A stretch of DNA of 64,000 nt from Candidatus Gastranaerophilales bacterium (GCA_944324445.1 CALUWL010000001.1:1-64000), one strand, 5' to 3'. Counted from the first letter of the stretch, positions 8,739-19,300 are shown. A program made the numbers and translations. Notes: generated from the sequence alone by a model not told the origin.

Positions 8739-9654
8739 AGTCATTGTCAATTTTGAATATTGTTTTAATTATCAAATGTGCCAAAATAAGTACGTTAATT
8801 TGAACTGCGGTTTTTGATATGATTTTAAAATTTTGCAAAGAGTTTTCTTTAACACTGTTTTTTCTTAATTTAAAATCTGAATAAACATTCAAATTTGCTT
8901 CTTTTGAAAAAGCTTGTATTATCTTATCGAAAGCAGAATTAGGAAAAATATCACAAGCAAACAAAGTTAAATAGCAATCATTGTTCTCGGCGCTTAAAGT
9001 ACATAAGATATTTGAAAAATTAATAGTTTCAAACATCAAGGAAATCTCAGAGCACTGTATTTGTTTTTCTTCTTCTGAATTATCAACACTATAATCTGCT
9101 TGCTTATCAAATATTTGACCACATACAGAGATATATAAAAGCAGAAAATCTTTTAAAACATTCGTGTTTACCTGACTATGACTTTGTATTGCAGTTAAAA
9201 TAGAAAGAATTTCTTTTAACTGCACACCATCATCCATGCCTGATTTCATTGAACTTGATAACATTTGAAGAGTTTTATCTATTGCAATTTTTGAATTTTT
9301 ATTTAAAAATTCTGCCAAAGCCTTTGTATTTATAAGATTTTCAACCAATAATTTTACTATCTCATTATCCTTAGAACCATGCGCAGCTTTTTGAATAAAT
9401 TTATCTATATTTTCAGGTAGCATCAACATATTTAGAATATATTTAAGCATGACCTCGTAATCCATTTTAGCAGATTGCATGTTATACAATAAAGCAGGGT
9501 TAATTGAAGCATCATTATTAATCAAAACTTGAGTATTCTGCTGAAAATTTGCTGACGAACTATCATCACCCACCTTTGTTTGTTGAGGATTTAGAGATGA
9601 TGACCGCTGAGAAATATAAAAATTTAAGTTATTGATTGAATTAAAATTTGTCAT
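8731..9654 (-). CDS. Conserved-looking protein of unknown function (307 aa)
   Basis: I do not recognise the family. The first 60 residues are Ser/Asn/Gln-rich and probably disordered. Residues 65-190 are predominantly helical, with amphipathic heptad-like spacing (for example MLKYILNMLMLPENIDKFI). The C-terminal part is mixed alpha/beta. There is no signal peptide, but a hydrophobic stretch near the C-terminus (INVLILAHLIIKTIF) could be buried or membrane-attached. It is a single minus-strand gene converging on the AsmA-like gene with an 8-base overlap. Codon use matches its neighbours, so it is very likely a real gene. Confidence 0.65.
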   Translation of the reverse strand: MTNFNSINNLNFYISQRSSSLNPQQTKVGDDSSSANFQQNTQVLINNDASINPALLYNMQSAKMDYEVMLKYILNMLMLPENIDKFIQKAAHGSKDNEIVKLLVENLINTKALAEFLNKNSKIAIDKTLQMLSSSMKSGMDDGVQLKEILSILTAIQSHSQVNTNVLKDFLLLYISVCGQIFDKQADYSVDNSEEEKQIQCSEISLMFETINFSNILCTLSAENNDCYLTLFACDIFPNSAFDKIIQAFSKEANLNVYSDFKLRKNSVKENSLQNFKIISKTAVQINVLILAHLIIKTIFKIDNDFI

Positions 9655-9825
9655 GACAAATACATAATAAATTATTTTAAATTGACAACATTATACAAAT
9701 TGTAAACTTTTTTTAATTCCTTAAAATCCACTGCTTGTAGGATGAATAGCAATTACTACATGTGTAAAATAATAACATAGTTAATAAATTTGCAATCATG
9801 TATAAACTTAGTTTAAAATAATAGT

Positions 9826-9897
9826 ATAAACAAAGGTTTATTAATATAAAAAATTTTTTAATGGGGAAATGGGGGTTTTGATAACCTCCCTTTTTTT
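9826..9897 (+). ncRNA. Candidate small RNA
   Basis: A plus-strand intrinsic terminator (9871-9897) stands with no plus-strand gene before it; the previous one ended at 8738 with an antisense gene between. A promoter-like TTGCAA (9790-9795), 18-base spacer and TAAAAT (9814-9819) would start a transcript of about 70 bases at roughly 9826. A tiny ORF MGKWGF (9861-9881) overlaps the hairpin but has no ribosome-binding site. The RNA would converge on the 3' end of the photolyase gene. Family unknown. Confidence 0.4.
9871..9897 (+). terminator. Orphan intrinsic terminator
   Basis: GGGGGTT (9871-9877) pairs with AACCTCC (9883-9889) with one G-U pair, followed directly by seven T. The T run is only on the plus strand, so it does not serve the minus-strand photolyase gene. 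Confidence 0.7.
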
Positions 9898-9901
9898 ATA
9901 T

Positions 9902-11161
9902 CTACTCAGAACATTTAGAATATTTTTCTATATATTTTTTTATATTAAATTTTTTCTTTATGCTAGCAAATGACATATATCTGATTTTTCCAAAAATATC
10001 ACGATTTGAAAAAGGCCTATCATGTAAACCTGCAAGCGCCCATAAAATAGATACATAGCCATTAGCAGAAGGGGCATCAAGCGCATATTTGTCATTAAAA
10101 TATATCGCATTTTTTAAAGCTTCTTCAACTGAAACAGTCCACTTTAAAAGCATTTTTGCCCAATACATCCTAAGATAACCTTCAATTTTTCCTTCAATCA
10201 TTAACTGTTTTTGACAAGCATTCCATAAAATATCCTCGGTATTTGCTTTTTCAAGTTCAGATAAAGAATATAATTTTAACTTTATATCTGATTTATGTTC
10301 CTCAATAGTTTTTATTGCCCAATTAGAAATACAGTTTAAACTTTTATAATCGTTGCAATATAAACAAAAATTGTCTGCCAACTCTTTTCTTACTATCAAT
10401 TCTTCCAAAAAAGCTTCTTTGTTTATATCAGAAACATTTGATTTTATAATTTCATAAGCAATTCTATATGATGAAATAAAGCCAAAATTAATATAAAAAG
10501 AAAGATTAGATGTAACTTTTTTTATTGGATCATTTTTAAATTCAGAATAATAATCTAACTTATTATCAATAAAATCCCTCAAAACCTGAAAAACTTCAAT
10601 ATCATAATTAACATCATCAGATAAACTCTTTAAAAAATATCCAATATTTTTATATACTTTTATCCTAAAAGGCATAGCGCTATATTCTTGCTTAGCTGAA
10701 ATATAGCGGGCAGGAATAATATTATGTCCATCTATTTCTACAACAGGATATTTTTTATTTAAAAAATTCTTTTCTTCAAACGGATTAAAATCAACTATAA
10801 GCAAGGAAATTTTCGTTTCATCCAATGTTTTGATATCAGCAAAAGGAATACTTTTTTCTTTGAAATATCTTTTCAAGTAAGAGAAATTTCTATTAAAAGT
10901 TTCTTGCTTTAATTTTGTTTCAAAATTTGGATATTTATATGCAATCTTTAAAGGTAAATTCAAGTCATTTGATTTTTTTATCGCATAATTAAATGCAAAA
11001 TTATCGAAAAAACGAAATTCTCTTGTTATTAAATAAACGACCTCGCCTTTAATTTTAGTTGGAAAATCAGATAAAGTGTAAATTCTTTCACTTAAAGGCA
11101 AATATTCGCAATCAGAATTAAAGTCAACAAACTTTAAAAGATTATTTCTTTTGTATCGCAT
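9902..11161 (-). CDS. phr: Class II CPD photolyase
   Basis: A 419-residue FAD flavoprotein that uses light to split cyclobutane pyrimidine dimers. Class II features are clear: EELIVRKELADNFCLY in the middle, WNACQKQLMIEGKIEGYLRMYWAK toward the C-terminus as the FAD and lesion-binding core (shown here only as its parts, WNACQ and LRMYWAKMLLKW), then LDAPSANGYVSILWAL and FGKIRYM. The N-terminal alpha/beta domain would bind the antenna cofactor. The length is slightly short of the usual 450-480. A light-dependent enzyme is unexpected for a gut-type relative but is known in non-photosynthetic bacteria. It has no strong terminator of its own on the minus strand. Confidence 0.9.
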   Translation of the reverse strand: MRYKRNNLLKFVDFNSDCEYLPLSERIYTLSDFPTKIKGEVVYLITREFRFFDNFAFNYAIKKSNDLNLPLKIAYKYPNFETKLKQETFNRNFSYLKRYFKEKSIPFADIKTLDETKISLLIVDFNPFEEKNFLNKKYPVVEIDGHNIIPARYISAKQEYSAMPFRIKVYKNIGYFLKSLSDDVNYDIEVFQVLRDFIDNKLDYYSEFKNDPIKKVTSNLSFYINFGFISSYRIAYEIIKSNVSDINKEAFLEELIVRKELADNFCLYCNDYKSLNCISNWAIKTIEEHKSDIKLKLYSLSELEKANTEDILWNACQKQLMIEGKIEGYLRMYWAKMLLKWTVSVEEALKNAIYFNDKYALDAPSANGYVSILWALAGLHDRPFSNRDIFGKIRYMSFASIKKKFNIKKYIEKYSKCSE

Positions 11162-11210
11162 TTATCTAAAATAAAACAAGTTTTTTAAAAAAACATTAAC
11201 TAAATTGTTA

Positions 11211-11399
11211 CTAAATATCGGATATTTTTTTCAAAAAATGCCTATTTAAAAGATTATATTTTCTAAATAACTTAATTATCTTGTGCGGACTATTTATATC
11301 TACTTTTGAACCTTCCAGAGCAAAAAATATAACATAAATTTTACTATAGCTTATTTTATATATTTTATTTTTAAATAAAATTTCAAAATAATCTGACAT
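11211..11399 (-). CDS. Possible small basic protein (62 aa)
   Basis: An ORF of 62 codons lies 49 bases upstream of the photolyase gene on the same strand. It is rich in Lys, Ile, Phe and Tyr, has no recognisable domain, and its ribosome-binding site is weak. It could be a genuine small gene co-transcribed with the photolyase, or chance coding in AT-rich DNA. Confidence 0.25.
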   Translation of the reverse strand: MSDYFEILFKNKIYKISYSKIYVIFFALEGSKVDINSPHKIIKLFRKYNLLNRHFLKKISDI

Positions 11400-11580
11400 A
11401 CTTAATTAACCCTAATAAAATTACTTTAACATAAATCAATATCGATATACGTTATACAACAGATAATTAAATATATACAAACGTCAGCATATAATAGGTA
11501 TTACATACAAATAAAAGTTCGCTAAATAATGTCATGTAAATTGAATTTTTTATTCAAATAATAAATTAAATTAAAAATTA
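11400..11580. other. Gene-free AT-rich interval
   Basis: I see no ORF with coding character and no RNA gene between the 62-codon ORF and the hairpin at 11581. It presumably holds the promoter for the minus-strand genes at 9902-11399, but no box stands out. Confidence 0.5.
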
Positions 11581-11621
11581 AAAAAACACCATGCACCTAA
11601 TAAGAGCACATGGTGTTTTTT
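11581..11621. terminator. Terminator after the 105-aa membrane protein gene
   Basis: AAAAAACACCATG (11581-11593) pairs perfectly with CATGGTGTTTTTT (11609-11621) over a 15-base loop. It starts 13 bases beyond the minus-strand stop codon at 11635 and is flanked by A/T runs on both sides. Confidence 0.85.
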
Positions 11622-11634
11622 TAATTAACGATAA

Positions 11635-11952
11635 TTATAATTTTTCTACATATCCGGCAGCATCTTCGGTAACTGCAGAAACATTATCTGCAATATCTTC
11701 TGCAGCTTTTTCAGCTTTTTTTGGCAAATGAGAAACAATTGTTTGACCAATTGATTTCAAGCCTTCAAACATAGTTTTAAATACATTTAATTTTTTTGCG
11801 CCTTCTTTTGTAGAATTAATAAAAGCGTCAGTCTTTTTGCCTTTAACATAAGATAAAGCACCAAGGCCAATTACAGCAGCAGTTCCTGCAACTACAGCAA
11901 CTTTTTTCTTTGTAGACATTGCTTTAAAAGAATTAACCGGATTAACGTTCAT
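11635..11952 (-). CDS. Small membrane protein (105 aa), unknown function
   Basis: The protein has a short polar N-terminus ending AMSTKKK and one transmembrane helix (about residues 17-36, Ala/Gly-rich). A Lys/Ala-rich amphipathic helical tail follows (KKAEKAAEDIADNVSAV), similar in look to apolipoprotein- or YtxH-like small proteins. The high Ala/Lys/Glu content and a strong terminator suggest an abundant envelope-associated protein, but there is no direct evidence of function. It is monocistronic on the minus strand. Confidence 0.6.
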   Translation of the reverse strand: MNVNPVNSFKAMSTKKKVAVVAGTAAVIGLGALSYVKGKKTDAFINSTKEGAKKLNVFKTMFEGLKSIGQTIVSHLPKKAEKAAEDIADNVSAVTEDAAGYVEKL

Positions 11953-12108
11953 TATAACACCCTACTTTCTATTTACTAAGATACCTATATAACAACACTA
12001 AATCTAATAATTTGCTAACATCGTATTTTAAATTAACATATATTTACAATTCTATAATAATAAAAACGCAACATTTTTTCAAGACCTAAATTCAAATTTT
12101 ACCAACAT

Positions 12109-12136
12109 TTAACAATTTTAATTTTAATGTTAAAAT
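12109..12136 (+). promoter_or_regulatory. Candidate promoter of the helicase-nuclease module
   Basis: TTAACA (12109-12114), a 16-base spacer and TAAAAT (12131-12136). AAGGG lies about 10 bases before the ATG at 12162. Confidence 0.4.
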
Positions 12137-12161
12137 AGCGATATTAAGGGATTTTTGGAAA

Positions 12162-12665
12162 ATGGAAAATTTATTATACCCGCAAGAACTAAGTAAAAAA
12201 TTAAAAAAAATTAAACAAATTGCAAAAAAGCATGGATACAATGAAATCCTTGCGCCAATTAATGAATTAACGAATTTTTTGGATAGCATTAACGGTTCAA
12301 ACAAGAAAAATTCAGCGGGTTTTAATCTTGAAGAAAACAAAGTTCAAATTCTTGCATATTACCTTTCAAGATTTGATCATTATGAACTTTTTCCAAGCCT
12401 TAATCAAAACGAAGCTTTTGAAAAAATTGCAGCTATGGCAAACATAAAAAAATCAACTTTAAGACTTGCAAGAGATTATTTTGATTCAAAAACAGCAAAA
12501 GTTAAAACAAAAGAAAGCCCCTATCTAAAAACAAGAAAAGGTATAGATATGCCTTTAACAAGGCAAGCGCAAAAGGTATTTGACTACTACAGCACAAAAA
12601 AAAGAACAGAAATAACAAAAGACGTATTAAAAATTTTAAAGGATAACAATGCAACAGCAAATTAA
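12162..12665 (+). CDS. 167-aa protein coupled to a UvrD helicase-nuclease
   Basis: No family is assigned with certainty. Residues 1-45 look like a helical, Lys-rich segment. Residues about 58-115 have the pattern YYLSRFDHYEL..LNQNEAFEKIA..ANIKKSTLRLARDYFD, which resembles a small helical, probably DNA-binding domain found at the N-terminus of some restriction endonucleases (recalled, not searched). The ORF overlaps the helicase gene by 17 bases, so the two are translationally coupled and probably act together. No catalytic motif is visible. Possible roles are a specificity or loading subunit for the helicase, or a regulator. The pair could belong to DNA repair or to defence. Confidence 0.6.
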   Translation: MENLLYPQELSKKLKKIKQIAKKHGYNEILAPINELTNFLDSINGSNKKNSAGFNLEENKVQILAYYLSRFDHYELFPSLNQNEAFEKIAAMANIKKSTLRLARDYFDSKTAKVKTKESPYLKTRKGIDMPLTRQAQKVFDYYSTKKRTEITKDVLKILKDNNATAN

Positions 12666-15600
12666 ATTTGAAACCACTAAAGAGCCAAATCAACAACAAA
12701 AAGAATGTATTAATTTCAAAACAGGAATAAAACTGGCTCTAGCCGGCCCGGGAACAGGAAAAACATTTAGTATTTCAAGAAGAATAAAATTCTTAATTGA
12801 AAATAATGTTGACCCAAATAAAATACTTTGTCTTACATACACAGATACAGCAGCTAATGAAATGCGAAATGCCGTATCTAAAATAATTAATGAAGCGACA
12901 GCTCAAAAAATCAACATTTTTACATATCACAGCTTATGCTTAAATATAATTGAAAATAATCAAGAAGATTTTAGTGAAATTGCAGAAGAAAATTTTAAAA
13001 TAATAAAAGAAATAACTAAATACAAGCTTTTAAAAGAATGTGTTGATGAAATTAATCCAACAGCAAACAGGGATAAGAAAAACAATCCCTACGCAAATAT
13101 AAAAAGTATTTTAGGTGATATTGCAGAAATTAAAAAAAATATAATATCTAAAGAAAACTTTTTTAATAACCTTGAAAATCATCCCGAATGGGGAGCAAAA
13201 CTTATTGAATTGGAAAATAAAAAACAAGAAAATATATTAAAAAATAAAAAAAATGATTCAACCGAAAAGAAAATCGCAGCCCAAAAAGAAAAAATAGAAA
13301 AAGCAAAAGAACTTTGGCAAATTTATGAATTATACAACAACAAAATGAAAAATCTTTCATTGATTGATTTTGAAGATATGCTGACATTTGTATATGACAA
13401 ATTTAAAGAAAACGAAGATTTTACTAAAAAAATTGCCTCAAACTACAGTCAAATTCTTGTTGATGAATATCAAGACACAAACAAAATTCAAAATGAAATT
13501 TTATTTAATTTAATTGATAATATGCAAGAAAAAAATGCTCTTGTTGTGGGCGATGACGATCAAACAATCTATACTTTTCAAGGAGCACACATTAATACAA
13601 TTCAAAAATTCATAGAAAAATATTCAAACACGGAAAATTTTAATGTAATTTGTCTAAAAGAAAATAGGCGCTCAACGCAAAACATCTTAAATTTTGGCTA
13701 TGAAGTCTCAAAATGCGACCCTTACAGGCTTGAAGGCAATCCTGATTTTATCAAATTCAACATAAATAAAAATTTATCAGCTAAAAATGAAAGTCTGCTA
13801 AATAAAAACAAGCTCCCGAAATTTGTTGAATATATAACGCCCGAAAGAGAAATCAATGCCATAGTTCAAAAAATCGAAGAAATAATTAATTCAAACGATT
13901 GCCCCAAGCAAAACGAAGAAAAAAAATTAAATGAAATAGCAATTTTAACTAAAAGCAACGATGAATTAAAAATTTATGCCGAAAAATTGAAATCAAAAAA
14001 TATACCCTTTGAAATTAAAGAAGGAAAATCAATTTTTGAAATAAAAGCTTCAATAACTCTATATTTGTATCTGAAGCTTTTAGCTAATCCTGCTTTATAT
14101 GAAGAAAATGCATTTAAATTAATGCTTATAGAGCCGTTTAACTTTAATAAACAAGATTACACAACCCTTTGGGAATTAAGGCATAAAAAAAATAATACAT
14201 TATTTATTGATGAATTTAAAAATGCACTTAAAGAAAATGCTTTTGTTGAACCCGATAAAATAGAAAATTTTATTAAAACTTATGAAAATATTTATGAATT
14301 AATGCAAAACGAAACCTTAAGAACCACAATACTAACCGCCTGCCAAAAAACAGGAATTTATAATTATTTTGTTAATTGCAACATAAATAAAACCGAAAAT
14401 ATCTTGGGATTAAAAAAGATAATACAAGAAGCATACGATTTTTCGCAAGATAATAAAGACGCCACACTTGAAGATTTTATAAACTATCTTGATTTTTCAA
14501 GAGAAAATAATATAAAAATACAAATAGAAAAACCACCGATAACAATGAATGCTATTCAACTATCAACTTATCATTCCTCAAAAGGCAGAGAATTTGAATA
14601 CGTTTTTATGCCTAATTTAAAAAGAAGCAAATGGGAATCAAGCAGCAAATCAAACACAATTAAAATTCCAACGGATGAAGTTATAGATGAAGATGAAAGA
14701 AAAAAACTAAAAAAATCCAATGAAACAAAATTAATGTATGTCGGAATAACAAGAGCAAAACATGGGCTTTATTTATCATATTCACAGGATTTAAGGCTCG
14801 GATTAACAGAAATTATTAAGCCTTTTTTAAATTTAACAGAAAATAAAAAAGAAGAAATTAATGAACAACTTTTTGAAAACGATATTTTATACGAACTAAA
14901 TCAAAAAGATTTTGACTATAAAAAAGAATTTAGAGACCTTATTAAAAAAATTCTATCCGAAATATCATATTCTCCAAGCTCAATAAATACATATCTAAAA
15001 TGTCCAAGACAATATTTATACTCCTATATATTAAAACTGGATACAAAATCCGATTTTAAAGACGAACTAAATTACGGTACAGCAATGCACTATGCACTTC
15101 AAAAGGCCTGTGAATACGCAATAAAAAACAATGAATATCCTAAAAAAGAGGATGTCATAAATAATTTCAAACAATCGTTCGATAATTTAATTTTATCAGA
15201 TAAATTTACAAGAAATTTTATGCAAGAGCGAGCTAAAAAAAGTATTGAAAAATTTTATCCGCAATTAATTTCAACCCCTGCAGACAGACTTGTTGAAAAC
15301 GAATATTCAATAAAAGATTCATTCGAAGGAATAAAAATTTCAATTAAAATAGATAGAATTGAAAAAAATGATGATGATACTTATACAATTGCAGACTATA
15401 AAACAGGAAGCGAAAAAAAAGCAAACGATTTTCAATTAGGTAAAAAATATGAAAATTATTTAATTCAAATGGTTTTATATAAAATTTTCTTTGAAAAATT
15501 CACCTCTAAAAAGGTTAGCGGATTAAAAATAATTCAACCCGATAACCCTAATTGCAGTTTTTATATGGATTCAGATAAAGAAACTGAATGGAAAGTAAAA

Positions 15601-15708
15601 GAAATATTTACAAATGCTTATAAAAACATAAACGAACTTAATTTTGAACAAAAACAATCTAAAGACAACTGTAAAAAATGTCCGTTTAAAGATTTATGCG
15701 CATTGTGA
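12649..15708 (+). CDS. UvrD/AddAB-type helicase with C-terminal Fe-S PD-(D/E)XK nuclease
   Basis: A 1019-residue superfamily 1 helicase. The visible motifs are Walker A AGPGTGKT (residues 32-39), motif II VDEYQDTN, motif III GDDDQTIYTFQGA, the late motif STYHSSKGREFEYV and motif VI YVGITRAK. The C-terminal 280 residues are a RecB-family nuclease: SSINTYLKCPRQYLY, YGTAMH, then DRIE and IADYKTG carrying the nuclease Asp and Lys. It ends with CKKCPFKDLC, which together with the earlier Cys completes an AddB/Cas4-like iron-staple cluster. Such proteins resect or degrade DNA ends. A single polypeptide with helicase and nuclease resembles AddA plus an iron staple. It follows the 167-aa gene with a 17-base overlap and ends with TGA four bases from a convergent prepilin gene. 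Confidence 0.88.
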   Translation: MQQQIKFETTKEPNQQQKECINFKTGIKLALAGPGTGKTFSISRRIKFLIENNVDPNKILCLTYTDTAANEMRNAVSKIINEATAQKINIFTYHSLCLNIIENNQEDFSEIAEENFKIIKEITKYKLLKECVDEINPTANRDKKNNPYANIKSILGDIAEIKKNIISKENFFNNLENHPEWGAKLIELENKKQENILKNKKNDSTEKKIAAQKEKIEKAKELWQIYELYNNKMKNLSLIDFEDMLTFVYDKFKENEDFTKKIASNYSQILVDEYQDTNKIQNEILFNLIDNMQEKNALVVGDDDQTIYTFQGAHINTIQKFIEKYSNTENFNVICLKENRRSTQNILNFGYEVSKCDPYRLEGNPDFIKFNINKNLSAKNESLLNKNKLPKFVEYITPEREINAIVQKIEEIINSNDCPKQNEEKKLNEIAILTKSNDELKIYAEKLKSKNIPFEIKEGKSIFEIKASITLYLYLKLLANPALYEENAFKLMLIEPFNFNKQDYTTLWELRHKKNNTLFIDEFKNALKENAFVEPDKIENFIKTYENIYELMQNETLRTTILTACQKTGIYNYFVNCNINKTENILGLKKIIQEAYDFSQDNKDATLEDFINYLDFSRENNIKIQIEKPPITMNAIQLSTYHSSKGREFEYVFMPNLKRSKWESSSKSNTIKIPTDEVIDEDERKKLKKSNETKLMYVGITRAKHGLYLSYSQDLRLGLTEIIKPFLNLTENKKEEINEQLFENDILYELNQKDFDYKKEFRDLIKKILSEISYSPSSINTYLKCPRQYLYSYILKLDTKSDFKDELNYGTAMHYALQKACEYAIKNNEYPKKEDVINNFKQSFDNLILSDKFTRNFMQERAKKSIEKFYPQLISTPADRLVENEYSIKDSFEGIKISIKIDRIEKNDDDTYTIADYKTGSEKKANDFQLGKKYENYLIQMVLYKIFFEKFTSKKVSGLKIIQPDNPNCSFYMDSDKETEWKVKEIFTNAYKNINELNFEQKQSKDNCKKCPFKDLCAL

Positions 15709-15712
15709 TAAA

Positions 15713-16288
15713 TTATTTTCTTACGGTTTGAGATTTCAAGAATTCGATTTCTTTTTCACCTGAAACATTTACTCTGCCATCTGAATATATATGAATTGAG
15801 AAAATATCCTGATCTTCACCCGTTGTCAAATTCGGGGGATTTTCGTTACCATTTACATCAACTGTAATTGTTTTTCTTTCTGCAAAGTCATCAATACCCG
15901 TAGGCATAGTCCAATATATACCATCTGTTGTTTCAAAGGTGCATTCATCGCTTTCAATTACAGGATCACCAAGTATATTTAGCTTACTTATAAATAGTTT
16001 ACATAATTTTGTATCACCTTCAGCAACATCAGCTGTCCCCGGAATTTGGACTGTATCGATATTTAAAAAACCAATCCTTTCAGGATCATAAGGATACAAT
16101 GTTTCATCATTCACAAGTTCAGCTACTGTTCTTTCGGTAACAGAATATGCCTTTTTAAACATAGCTTTATTCTTATCAGGAGAAGCATGCAAAAGAGCTG
16201 AAATTACTAAGATTGCAAGCACTCCTATCATAGTCAACACTATCAATGATTCAGCAAGAGTAAAAGCATTTATTTCATATTTTTTCAT
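15713..16288 (-). CDS. Prepilin-like protein (last gene of the four-gene operon)
   Basis: The start is set at the ATG at 16288, giving MKKYEINAFTLAESL. It has an AAAAGGA ribosome-binding site and yields a normal short basic leader. An upstream GTG at 16312 would lengthen the leader by eight residues. The cleavage site is A|FTLAE with Ala instead of the usual Gly at -1 and Glu at +5, followed by a hydrophobic helix. The globular part (about 150 residues) has a Cys pair and an acidic, Thr-rich sequence, with an IHIYSDGRVNVSG strand pair near the end. It was probably made as a minor pilin or pseudopilin of a type II/IV-like filament. It ends four bases from the convergent helicase gene. Confidence 0.8.
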   Translation of the reverse strand: MKKYEINAFTLAESLIVLTMIGVLAILVISALLHASPDKNKAMFKKAYSVTERTVAELVNDETLYPYDPERIGFLNIDTVQIPGTADVAEGDTKLCKLFISKLNILGDPVIESDECTFETTDGIYWTMPTGIDDFAERKTITVDVNGNENPPNLTTGEDQDIFSIHIYSDGRVNVSGEKEIEFLKSQTVRK

Positions 16289-16305
16289 TATAATATTTAT
16301 CCTTT

Positions 16306-19300
16306 TTACCACGTAATAATTACAGCTCCATCGCCGCCTTTAAAGTTGACATTTGCAGGCTTTAAGTATTTATTTTTATATTTTGAAGCATCGACAGATG
16401 AAACAGAAGTATTTTCTTTTGATCCTGTAGTAGCTGCTGCACTGCTTCTTTTGTATACTATTCTTTCTGCAATTTTATTATTAAAGCTTAAATCAGCAGA
16501 TGCATTTATGCCAAGTCTTGAGCCGTAAACTTCAAATTCACCAGAAGTAGTACCGGCTCCTTGAGCGCCTCTACCAAGACCAATGCCTATAATTTTGCTG
16601 TTTCCGACAAACGATTTTATTGTTTCAAATAAACTATGTCGAACATTTGTAGCAGAAACCTCACGAGAAGTCTTAGCTATACCGCTACAGCATTGTACAT
16701 TAGCGTTATCAGAACATGCTTTATTTCTATCATTTGCATAGCACAAATCATAGTTATTTGTCTTTAAGTTACCTCTGCCGCCTTGTCCGCCTTTAGCTAC
16801 AAGGACTTTTTTAGCTGTAACATTATTTGTTCCCATTTTAACTACAGTATCAGTACCGTTTGGACCTTTTTTGCCGTTTTTCCAGTCAGAATTAGTCCAT
16901 TCGCCGCCTTTACCAAGTTTTATAAACAGGCTGCCTTCTATTTTAGATAATTTTGTAGAAGCATATTCACCGGCACTTCCTGCTTCACCGTATCCGAGAT
17001 AGTTTGTTCCGTATGGAATAGTCCAAGTGTAGAAATAGTTATATCTACCTGTAGAACCGCCTATACCGTAACTATTTGATGCAGAAGGATTTGGACTGCC
17101 TTGACCACCTGACATACATTTTTCAGATGCACCGCTTGAAAATGAGCACATATTACTTTTCAGACTACCTGGTCTTGCAACCCCATTTTTACCGTCTTTC
17201 CCGCAATATGCAATATTATTCGGAACCGTTTCACATAAAAAACCTTGATCTAATTGATACTTCATTGTAATTGTAGAGTTAGTATCATTATACACAGGTA
17301 AACCGAAAGCCCCACCAAGTGCTCCTAATAATTTATCATTAAATTGAGCAGTATCAGTTTCTTGATCGGACAAATTACCATTAACAGAATTTTCAAATTG
17401 ACTTTGTACACAAGCAATGCCGCCCATACCACCTTGGGATAGGCTTACTACTCCATCTACCACTGCTGCACAAGTTTTGCCATTTTTGCCATTAATGCCA
17501 GTTATGTCAACAGGCATATTCATCATATTTTCTTTGGTTACATCGTTACCAGAATAACTTGAATAAACGCCGACACAATAATTTTTAACTTCTATTGGTT
17601 TAGTAACTATAGAAGATAACCAAACACAGGGAGGTGCCGCGCCGCCATTACCACCTTTATATATATGGCTATATTTAGTACTATTTCTTTCTCGCTTAGA
17701 ATCATCGCAGGTTCCCGGCTCATTTGGACAGCTTGATGTTAATCTGCAAGTAGGGCAAGTATAGTATTGTGTATTAGCGCAAGTACCTGTGTTTTCAACA
17801 CAAACATTATATGCCCAGTCATAGGTATCAACGCATTTTTCACATGTTGACTTTACTTTTCTGCATGAGCGCTTCCCACATTTTTCTTTATAACACGTAT
17901 ATTCATAACAATTTTGTCCAGTACGATATCTGCAAGAAGTGCGCTTTGTACAAGTATTGGTATATCTGCCATATTCATCTCTCATACAATTAATATCTTC
18001 ATCGCTTTTATCATTGATATTCCAAGTAAACGTACCCGCGCGACCACCGGCACCGCCGCAAGCAACTGCTCCTGCTTTAAATTTGCCATCTGTAACATTT
18101 TGCCAATCAAACCACTTAGGCATATCATGGATTTCAGCTATTTGAGTTTGAGCACCTAGAATTTTTGTATAGTCCAAAAGCTCATGCGGCAATATCATAC
18201 CGGTTGTAACATCAAATTTAACCGTAATTGTACCGTTATAAGTATTTAATAAAATGTATTTATTATCATACAATAAATCACTTGGTCTATTGGCTGTATC
18301 AAGATTTGCTATATTAACAACCTGTACAATATCACTATCAGATAAAGCGGCAAGATTATTTAAACCTTTCTTTTTAGCAACTTCTCTGAATCTTTTTGCC
18401 AATTGTTTTTTCATTATATTTATTTCAGAACTGTTTGCAATCTTAGGATTTACATAAGCATCCAAAGTAGATGCAGCAGGCCCGCCGCCAGCACCGCCGC
18501 CGCCTACAGCATGAAGCACTGTATTAACTGCAGTAGCAGGAGGAGTAAATTCACCCACATAATCTCCATTACTATTTGGATGTATGGGCCTATTTACGAT
18601 TTCTTTAGAGCCGCTTACTACTTTTTCCCAAGGGATAGTTGTAACATCTCCGTCAAAATTATTTGATGATGCTTGAATATGCCACAAAGGATTATTTGTT
18701 TGCGGATTATTTTTGTTGTATTTATCAGTAAGATTACCTTCAATTACCCTGTTTTTATTTCTGTCGATTGTTTTTCCATCTTCATCGGGGATAAACGTTG
18801 TAATACCGTTTACAACTTTTACTATACCTTTAACATAGGTTACTTGAGGATTTTCGAAAATATATTTACTATCATCTTTTACGACTGTTTCTATGCCGTT
18901 AACTTTTATTTTTGCAGCAGTAATTGTTCCGTCTTTATCTTTTATAGGTTTAACATCTGTTATTTCTTCATATAAAGTTGATTTATACTCACCGCTAACT
19001 GAAGGATTGCTACCAGTCAACACCTTATATTGAGTATCATCTTTCTTTTCATAAATAATTAAATCACCTTTTATGCTTGGGTCAGTTACTTTTTCGTACC
19101 CTACAACGCCACCGCCTGCATCATTTTCATCTTTTACGGTAAGCTCCCACAAAGTATTATTTGTGTCAGGGTTATTTTTATTAAACTTAGATGTCAGATT
19201 ACCCTCAATGATTCTGTTTTTGCTTGTATCAAGAGGGGTACCAGTGTTTGATGTATATTTATATGTGCCATCTTCAAAAATATACTTGCTGCCTGCAACA

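Noticed and set aside
12162-15708. Gabija defence system (UvrD helicase plus GajA).
   Set aside because: The partner is a 167-aa protein without an OLD-type ATPase or Toprim motif, so it is not GajA.
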